Part shown: positions 57,111-64,000 of the stretch, piece after piece | Layout of the letters: the number at the start of each line of letters is the position of its first letter | Position numbering within the stretch: position 1 is the first letter of the stretch | Notes under the pieces: model-generated | What the model saw: the letters and a program-made list of their open reading frames with translations, nothing else | The model's database searches: none | What the model was told of the DNA's origin: nothing | Made by a program: the position numbers and the translations under genes | Source of the DNA: Bufo bufo | Lineage: Eukaryota > Chordata > Amphibia > Anura > Bufonidae | Length of the DNA: 64,000 bases | Direction of reading: 5' to 3' | NCBI RefSeq assembly: GCF_905171765.1 | Contig: NC_053392.1 | Span: 411,794,299-411,858,298 of the forward strand

Positions 57111-57289
57111 CTAGGATCTGGGGGGGAGAGGGGGTCATACCAATAAGAGCGTAGAAAAAGAAGATAGAGAGTGAGATATAGGAGAGTTCAGCGGTGATTT
57201 AGTGGGGCTGGGATTAAGTCAGGAATTAAGGAGGTGACTATGCATAATTGTACACAAAAACAGCTGTATAACCAAATGGAGCAAGTTGC

Positions 57290-57580
57290 ATAGGCTGGTA
57301 CAATGGTCATAATAGGAGAATTTAACTTCCCAGATATTGAATGGGATCATGGTTCTGACTGAACTGCAAAGGGGAGAAAATTCCTCATTTGGCTACAGGA
57401 CCACTTTATGGGCCAGCTTGTTGAAGATCCAACTAGGGGCTATGCTCTGCTGGATCTAGTAATTTTTAATGAGGCAGAGCTTGTTGAGAATATTACTGTT
57501 CCTGAAACACTAGGTAATAGTGAACACAATATAATTGTTAGGACCAGAGGGTGGAACCGGCTGGTCAAACCAGAGATAAT
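57290..57580 (+). pseudogene. CR1-like ORF2 endonuclease fragment
   Basis: From ATG 57303, MVIIGEFNFPDIEWDHGSD, then an in-frame TGA, then GRKFLIWLQDHFMGQLVEDP, TRGYALLDLVIFNEAELVEN and LGNSEHNIIV. These are the GDFN and S-D-H type motifs of the LINE apurinic endonuclease, with GDFN changed to GEFN. It belongs with the esterase ORF1 upstream as the 5' half of one CR1 element. Confidence 0.8.
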
Positions 57581-57939
57581 GTGGATTCTCTGTGTCAACC
57601 AAGGGATGGCACCCACTAACCCGTCAGGTGTTACTCGGGAAGTGGCGGTTGTGTGCCCCCTGATGAGAGCATGGGATGGAGCACAGAGGCAGCATAGCTG
57701 GAGAATGCGTCTTGCAGGCACGTGCCTGCCCCATCTGATGGGGATAGCAGCGGCAGCGAGGCAGGAGAAGCTGGGGATATGACAGGTAATACAGCAGGAG
57801 GTATGGCAGAAAGCCCAGGCCTAACAATAATTATATTCCCCTTGAAGTATATAAAGGAAACTCTGGAAGAATAAAAACACTGTATGCTAAAAAGGCCAAT
57901 TTCCCTGTGTTGACTAGGTATATCTATTGTCACATAATG
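57581..57939. other. Unassigned sequence between CR1 and gypsy fragments
   Basis: About 360 bp. Short ORFs in both directions show no signature; on the minus strand it may be the tail of the gypsy fragment that follows. Confidence 0.35.
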
Positions 57940-58250
57940 GTACAGAGGATAAATAGGACACCATGACAGGAGCGGGAGGCAAGGAGGACAGTTCAGCAGG
58001 TTTGACAATAATGATTTGTGGAGAACATTATTCATTTTTAAAGCCTACAGAAGTTCAAGACGAAAGGCTACCGGGTTTATAATGGCAGACATCTTATATG
58101 GACCAATAAACCTTGGACCCAACTTCCAAGAAGGTACTTTCAACTTAATGTTTCTTGTGGACAGCCACACACAGACACCCACTCTCAGGTCCGGACCACT
58201 GATACGTCTCTTGTCAGCCATACTTTGGTCACTTTTGAATGCTGGCGGTG
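57940..58250 (-). pseudogene. Ty3/gypsy retrotransposon integrase C-terminus
   Basis: The minus strand reads [20 protein letters not shown], then [20 protein letters not shown], then [10 protein letters not shown], the GPY/F module at the end of gypsy integrases. After a stop, [15 protein letters not shown] corresponds to the segment leading to the chromodomain. No LTR or other pol domain is seen. The fragment is cut at 58250 by the Tc1-like element. Confidence 0.8.
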
Positions 58251-59520
58251 CTTTCACTCTAGTGGTAGCATGAGACGGAGTCTACAACCCACACAAGTGG
58301 CTCAGGTAGTGCAGCTTATCCAGGATGGCACATCAATGCGAGATGTGGCAAGAAGGTTTGCTGTGTCTGTCAGCGTAGTGTCCAGAGCATGGAGGCGCTA
58401 CCAGGAGACAGGCCAGTACATCAGGAGACGTGGAGGAGGCCGTAGGAGGGCAACAACCCAGCAGCAGGACCGCTACCTCCGCCTTTGTGCAAGGAGGAAC
58501 AGGAGGAGCACTGCCAGAGCCCTGCAAAATGACCTCCAGCAGGCCACAAATGTGCATGTGTCTGCTCAAACGGTCAGAAACAGACTCCATGAGGATGATA
58601 TGAGGGCCTGAAATCCACAGGTGGGGGTTGTGCTTACAGCCCAACACCGTGCAGGACGTTTGGCATTTGCCAGAGAACACCAAGATTGGCAAATTCGCCA
58701 ATGGCGCCCTGTGCTCTTCACAGATGAAAGCAGGTTCACACTGAGCACATGTGACAGACGTGATAGAGTCTGGAGACGCCGTGGAGAACGTTCTGCTGCC
58801 TGCACATCCTCCAGCATGACCAGTTTGGCATTGGGTCAGTAATGGTGTGGGGTGGCATTTCTTTGGAGGGCCGCACAGCCCTCCATGTGCTCGCCAGAGG
58901 TAGCCTGACTGCCATTAGGTACCGAGATGAGATCCTCAGACCCCTTGTGAGACCATATGCTGGTGCGGTTGGCCCTGGGTTCCTCCTAATGCAAGACAAT
59001 GCTAGACCTCATGTGGCTGGAGTGTGTCAGCAGTTCCTGCAAGACGAAGGCATTGATGATATGGACTGGCCCGCCCGTTCCCCAGACCTGAATCCAATTG
59101 AGCACATCTGGGACATCATGTCTCGCTCTATCCACCAACGTCACGTTGCACCAAAGACTGTCCAGGAGTTGGCAGATGCTTTAGTCCAGGTCTGGGAGGA
59201 GATCCCTCAGGAGACCGTCCGCCACCTCATCAGGAGCATGCACAGGCCACACACACTACTGAGCCTCATTTTGACTTGTTTTAAGGACATTACTTTAAAG
59301 TTGGATCAGCCTGTAGTGTGTTTTTCCACTTTAATTTTGAGTGTGACTCCAAATCCAGACCTCCATGGGTTAAAAAATATGATTTCCATTTTTTTATTTT
59401 TGTGTGATTTTGTTGTCAGCACATTCAACTATGTAAAGAACAAAGTATTTCAGAAAAATATTTAAGTAATTCAGATCTAGGATGTGTTATTTTTGTGTTC
59501 CCTTTATTTTTTTGAGCAGT
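58251..59520 (+). pseudogene. Tc1/mariner-type transposase, broken
   Basis: From ATG 58273: [20 protein letters not shown] and [20 protein letters not shown] (helix-turn-helix), a GRPR-like [11 protein letters not shown], then a TGA at 58609. The next frame has VLFTDESRFTLS (first Asp). After a frameshift near 58840 come MVWGGISLEGRTALHVLARG, LLMQDNARPHVAGV (second Asp) and SPDLNPIEHIWDIM (Glu), giving a DD34E triad. The 3' end TTTATTTTTTTGAGCAGTATA at 59500-59522 is a terminal repeat next to TA. The left terminal repeat is missing at the gypsy junction, so the copy is 5'-truncated. Confidence 0.9.
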
Positions 59521-59539
59521 ATATAAATTCTATATAGTA

Positions 59540-60055
59540 CATTTGTAATTTGCAGGAGTTGTGTGCAGTTCTGATGAGATACCCCAGCTATACAGAGGGA
59601 CAAATGCTATTTGAACAGATAATTTCAACTGGTGTGATATACCCACTGCCCGCCAAAAAAACTGATTGAGGCAGGGGTGTGATATACCTAGAATATACTT
59701 TCCGTAAAGTTCATTTGTAATTTGCAGCAGTTGTGTGCGGTTATGCTGAGATACCACAGCTAAACAGAGGGACAAACTCTATTAGAGCAAAAAAAATAAC
59801 TGGTGTGATATACAAGTTGCCCCCCAAAAAAACTGAATGAGGAAGGGGTGTGATATACCTATAATATAATTTCCATATAGTACATTTGTAATTTGCAGGA
59901 GTTGTGTGCGGTTCTGCTGAGATACCCCAGCTATACAGAGTGACAAATGCTATTTGAACAAATAATTGCAACTGGTGTGATATAAAATTTGCCCCCCCAA
60001 AAAAACTGATTAAGGGGTTTGATATACCTGCTTCCAGCAAATAATCATTAAGCGG
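59540..60055. repeat. 171-bp tandem array, 3 copies
   Basis: CATTTGTAATTTGCAG starts at 59540, 59712 and 59883 (172 and 171 bp). Each unit holds GAGATACC-CAGCTA-ACAGAG, then ACTGGTGTGATATA, then a GCCC-CCAAAAAAACTGA run. It precedes the hAT-3 transposase just as the 294-bp array precedes that of hAT-1. Confidence 0.92.
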
Positions 60056-60119
60056 TTCTATATACCTGCTTCCACAAATACTGCTCTTCTATAGGGACTT
60101 TGTCACAGGTTCATTTTGA

Positions 60120-62708
60120 AAATGACATGCAGAGGAAGAGGCCGGCCATTCCGCAGGGGTGGTAGGGGTTGGGCAGGTGCACCAGGCCGGAGACTAAGTG
60201 GGAAGTTGGAAAAGGTGCGTGTGAGAGTTGGTTGAGTGGCTCACTCAGTCTTCCGCTTCTGCACCCTCCTCATCCTCTGTATCTGCACCCTCCTCATTCT
60301 CTGCTGTGTGCACCCCCAAAGACACCACCACCACCATGACCATAGCCACTCCACTCGAGTCAAAGGAATTATTTTCCCATCAATTCCCAGACCTTAGCGA
60401 TGCACAGCCATTCTTGGCATCGGATAAGAAGAGGAGGTAGCAACGGCCGCCACCCAGAGGTCTTATGACAGTACCGAGATCAGCCCAAGGAGGGTGGTCC
60501 CCACTGTTGCTGCCTACTCCGAGATCTCTAATGTCAGTGGTGGTGAAGGTGACGATGATGACGTGTCAATGGACCTCACGTGGGTGCCCACAAGAGAGGA
60601 AGAGGAGGGGAGTTCAGAGGGAGAGACGGAACAGCAGATAGGGAGGAGAAGCAGGCAGAACTTGCAATGCACAGGAAGAAAAAAGCAGACTGCAAATGTA
60701 TCTGGAGCGAGCAATCCACCATGCACGGTCACATATTGCGCTCCCAGGATGCCGGCACATGGCTCCGCAATGTGGGCTTTTTTTAACTTGTCAGCTGCTG
60801 ATAATAGTTGCCATTTGCAGCCTGTGCTGTTAATGCATAAGTCACGGTAAGCCCAACACTAACCAAGGGATGACCTCCTTAAGAAGGCACCTGGCCTCTC
60901 ATCACCGAGCCCAGTCAGAGCAACGCCGTCAGAACCCACAAAGCCACACTCCTGGTGCTCCATGTCCTGCCTATTCTCCTTCTCCTCTCTCCTCCCATTT
61001 GTCCTTCACTTCACCTTTCACTGTGCCGTCGTCACGTTCATCTTGCAAAAGGCAGGCTTCTGTGGCCCAAATGTTCGAGCGTAAAAAATGATGACGCCGG
61101 ATAATCCTCTTGCCCAACGGCTGACCGCTGGCTTGTCGGAACTGCTAGCCCGCCAACTACGGCCATATAAATTGATGGACTCGGAGGCCTTTAGAAAATT
61201 TGTGGCCATTGGCACACCGTAGTGAAAGGTCCCCGGAAGGAAATATTTCTCCTAGAAGGGCATCCCAGAGCTATATGGCCACGTTCAGCGGCAATGTATC
61301 TCTGGCACACAGTGTCGGTGCCAAGATACATCTGACCACAGACACGTGGTCTAGCAAACATGGGCAGGGAAGGTACATAACTTTTACTGTCCACTGGGTG
61401 CACCTTGTGACGGCCGTCAAGCATGCAACCCATGGCACTTGTGTGGGCAGGCCAGGAAAATCTCTGGCCATTTTAGATGATCTTACACAGCCATGGCTCA
61501 CCTTGCTGACGTTCAGCGGCGACACCACTTGCCCGTCAGACGTCTGATCTGTGACTGCCCAACGCGCTGGAACTTCACCTTGTATATGCTTGATAGGCTT
61601 CTCCAGCAGATACGTGCCGATAATGACTAACTCTGCGGCAGGACAGGTTCTTGGGAGCTTTTTTTTTTTTTCACCGTGCCAGTGGCTGCTCATGTGCGAT
61701 GCATGCAGACTTCTGCAGCCATTTGATGAGATCACCATACTGGTCAGTCACAGCCAGGGCGCAATCAGTGACATCATACCTTTCTCCTTCTTTCTGGCGC
61801 GTGCATTGCTTTGTGTCATTGATCAAGCCGTCGAGGAGCAGGAGCAGGAAGATGAGGAAGTCGCAATGTTGAATGAATTCCAGGGGGGGCTACTCCTTCT
61901 GAGACAAGTCAGCAGGAGTCTGAAGAGGAGTCAGAGGAGGATGGTGTCTGCGGGGAGGAGAAGGAGCAAGAAGAGCAGGCTTTAACATTTTCTGGGATCC
62001 CTGGTGTTGTTCGTGGAGATGAGCAGGAGCCACCGCTTCCAATTTAGTGCAAATGGGGGCCTTTATGCTCCAGTGTTTGAAGATGGACCCCTGTATAAAA
62101 AGCATAAAGGGAAAGGACCAGTACTGGGTGGCAACGTACTTAGACCCCCGGCACAAACACAAAATGGCGGACATGTTACCAGCATCACAGAGGGCTGTCA
62201 GAATGCAGCATTTCCAGGCCTTAATGTGAGAGATGCTGCATTCTGCTGTTGCGGGTGCTGGTAGAGGAATTTCCACCCACAGAGAAACAGTTACGAATAC
62301 CAATCCTACAGCGCATGCAAGAAGAGGGCGGTTTGAAGATATGTTTTCGTCACTTCGGATATGAGATAATTCTTGCAGCCAACCCATCGACAGCCGCCCT
62401 CCGGTTACAGCCTCAGGGAACGCCTAAACCGACAGGTGTCCGACTACATCGGGTTAACGGCCGATGTGGACTCTCTGAGAAGCGAGAAACGCCTGGACTA
62501 CTGGGTGTGCAGGCTTGACGTGTGGCCAGAGCTGGCACAATTTGCCATGGAACTCTTGTCTTGCCCCTTGTCGAGTGTCCTGTCCGAAAGGACGTTGAGC
62601 GCAGCAGGGGGGATCGTGACCGATAAGCGCACTCGCCTAGCTCACGACAGTGTGGACTACCTCACATTTCTAAAAATGAATGATGCAAGGATCTTGGAGG
62701 ACCTGTGA
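60120..62708 (+). pseudogene. hAT-3 transposase, BED type, broken
   Basis: The N-terminal Ser/acidic region (60228-60850) leads into a BED-finger start MWAFFNLSAADNS and its C-terminal part SLRRHLASHHRAQ (60870). The catalytic entry is LTTDTWSSKHGQGRYITFTV at 61330-61390. The central part is split over several frames. The C-terminal dimerisation domain is well kept at 62373-62708: DYWVCRLDVWPELAQFAMEL, then SVLSERTLSAAGGIVTDKRT, then SVDYLTFLKMN. At least five frame changes or stops occur, so it is inactive. Confidence 0.87.
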
Positions 62709-63010
62709 CGACCTCGTTTAATTGAATTTCCTCATGACAGCCCACAAATATCCACCACAACCCAGAACAAATAGTCCCTGTCTTAGGTGAATACAGCGGC
62801 ATAAAAGGCCTTTTCTGTCCGGTGAATGCCGGTGAATGCCTAATGTTTGGGACCTCGGAGGAATTCAACACCTGTGACGACCATGTTTTATCGAGTTTCA
62901 ATTATTATCATTTGGGGTTTTTTCAAGAAGGGGGATTTCATTAGTCATGTTTTTAATCCAATTTAATATTTTTTGTTCCTTTCAACATATGTATTTGCCA
63001 TCTATTTGTA

Positions 63011-63895
63011 CTGGCCTGCAGTAAAATTGATATCTAATGACCGTCTAATATACCTCCAGCCACATAATTACTTGTTCTTTTCTGTCCGGTGAATGCCTAA
63101 TGTTTGGGGCTTGTACTACACTGGCCTGCAGTAAAACTGATATTGAATGGCCGTCTAATATACCTCCAGCCACATAATCACTTGATCATTTATGTACAGT
63201 GAATGCATAATTTTTGGAGCCTGTAATCTAACTGGCAAACAGTAAAATTGTTATACGATGACCCCCTAATTTACATCTAGCCACATTATCAATTGTGCTT
63301 TTCTGTACGGTGAATGAATAATTTTTGGGGCCTGTAGTCCACTGGCCTGCAGTAAAATTGATATCCTTTGAACATCTAATATACTTCCGGCCACATAATC
63401 ACTTGATCATTTATGTACGTTGAATGCACAATTTTTGGGGCCTGCAATCTAACTGGCCAACAGTAAAATTGTTATACGGTGACCGCCTAATGTACCTCCA
63501 GCCACATTATCAATTGTGCTTTTCTGTACGTTGAATGAATAATTTTTGGGGCCTGTAGTCCACTGGCCTGCAGTAAAATTGATATCCATTGACCGTCTAT
63601 TAAACCTCTGGCCACATAAATCACTTGATCTTTTATGTACGATGAATGCATAATTTTTGGGGCCTGTAATCTAACTGGCCAACAGTAAAATTGTTATTCG
63701 GTGACCGCCTAATGTACCTCCAGCCACATTATCAATTGTTCTTTTCTGTCCGGTGAATGCCTAATGTTTGGGGCCTTTAATACACTGGCCTGCACTAAAA
63801 TTGATATTGAATGAGCTTCTAATATACCTCCAGCCACATAATTACTTGTTCTTTTCTGTCCTGTGAATGCCTAATATTTGCGACCTCTGAGGAAT
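63011..63895. repeat. 110-bp tandem array in 221-bp dimers, 8 copies
   Basis: CTGGCCTGCAGTAAAA or CTGGCCAACAGTAAAA starts at 63011, 63121, 63232, 63342, 63453, 63563, 63675 and 63785. From 63121 the two types alternate strictly, so the higher-order unit is a dimer of about 221 bp. The array lies between two copies of a flank (62863-62975 and 63890-64000: GAGGAATTCAACACCTG ... TTATCGA-TTTCAA ... TTTTTCAAGA-GGGGGATTTC), implying a larger unit of about 1.03 kb that continues past the window. Confidence 0.93.
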
Positions 63896-64000
63896 TCAAC
63901 ACCTGTTGACGATGACCATGTGTTATCGAATTTCAACTATTATCTTTTTTTTTTTTTTCAAGAGGGGGGATTTCGTTAGCCATGTTTTTATTCCAATTTT

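Larger units (their letters stand above)
59530..64000 (+). mobile_element. hAT-3 DNA transposon, right end beyond window
   Basis: Plus-strand hAT element made of a 171-bp tandem leader, a broken BED-type transposase and a 3' tandem region of 110-bp units still running at the window edge. The Tc1-like element appears to have inserted into or next to its leader, so its left terminus is not visible. It is more closely related to hAT-1 (shared DTW-SKHGQGRYI block) than to hAT-2. Confidence 0.82.

Overview
This window is vertebrate nuclear DNA, most likely from an amphibian and probably a frog or toad. The basis is five in-phase exons of the vertebrate gene UNC93A on the minus strand, separated by introns packed with hAT, CR1-like, L1, DIRS, Tc1/mariner and TTAA-flanked (piggyBac-like) elements. 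That mixture, with intact DIRS architecture, is typical of amphibian genomes. The species cannot be fixed from sequence alone. No bacterial-type operon, rRNA or CRISPR array is present.

Host gene: UNC93A runs right to left. A TATA-containing candidate promoter and 5'UTR exon lies at 51887-52020, the first coding exon at 44186-44275, then exons at 35766-35947, 34443-34672, 11923-12051 and 9999-10198. The phases chain without a break (0, 2, 1, 1, 0) and give about 277 codons, roughly the first 60% of the protein. The remaining exons must lie left of base 1.

Layout, left to right. 1-8564: hAT element with a broken transposase, a 16.5-copy 294-bp tandem array, a 78-bp array, promoter and terminal repeat. 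9331-12600: small hAT and piggyBac-like MITEs around exons 5 and 4. 13069-17135: 4.07-kb hAT-like element with a perfect 8-bp target duplication, carrying two minisatellites. 17.9-24.1 kb: inverted tRNA-like SINE pair, an LTR-like relic, a second hAT with 52-bp repeats, and foldbacks. 24.5-33.7 kb: CR1-like LINE split by an antisense 7.4-kb L1 with a 17-bp target duplication; the L1 itself contains further insertions. 34.8-35.6 kb: almost perfect 370-bp-arm palindrome filling most of UNC93A intron 2. 36.4-41.55 kb: near-complete DIRS retrotransposon with gag, RT/RNase H, tyrosine recombinase and internal complementary region. 43.8-50.8 kb: hAT MITE beside exon 1, CR1 between long direct repeats, Tc1 foldback. 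52.4-57.6 kb: AAT-rich minisatellite, MITEs, CR1 ORF1/ORF2 interrupted by another CR1. 57.9-64 kb: gypsy integrase fragment, broken Tc1/mariner transposase, and a third hAT with 171-bp and 110-bp tandem arrays.

Apart from UNC93A, every coding sequence seen is transposon-derived and nearly all are broken by stops or frameshifts. The most unusual points are the nested higher-order satellite inside a hAT, the intronic near-perfect palindrome, the foldback-flanked minisatellite, and two near-identical rearranged CR1 copies 9.2 kb apart.
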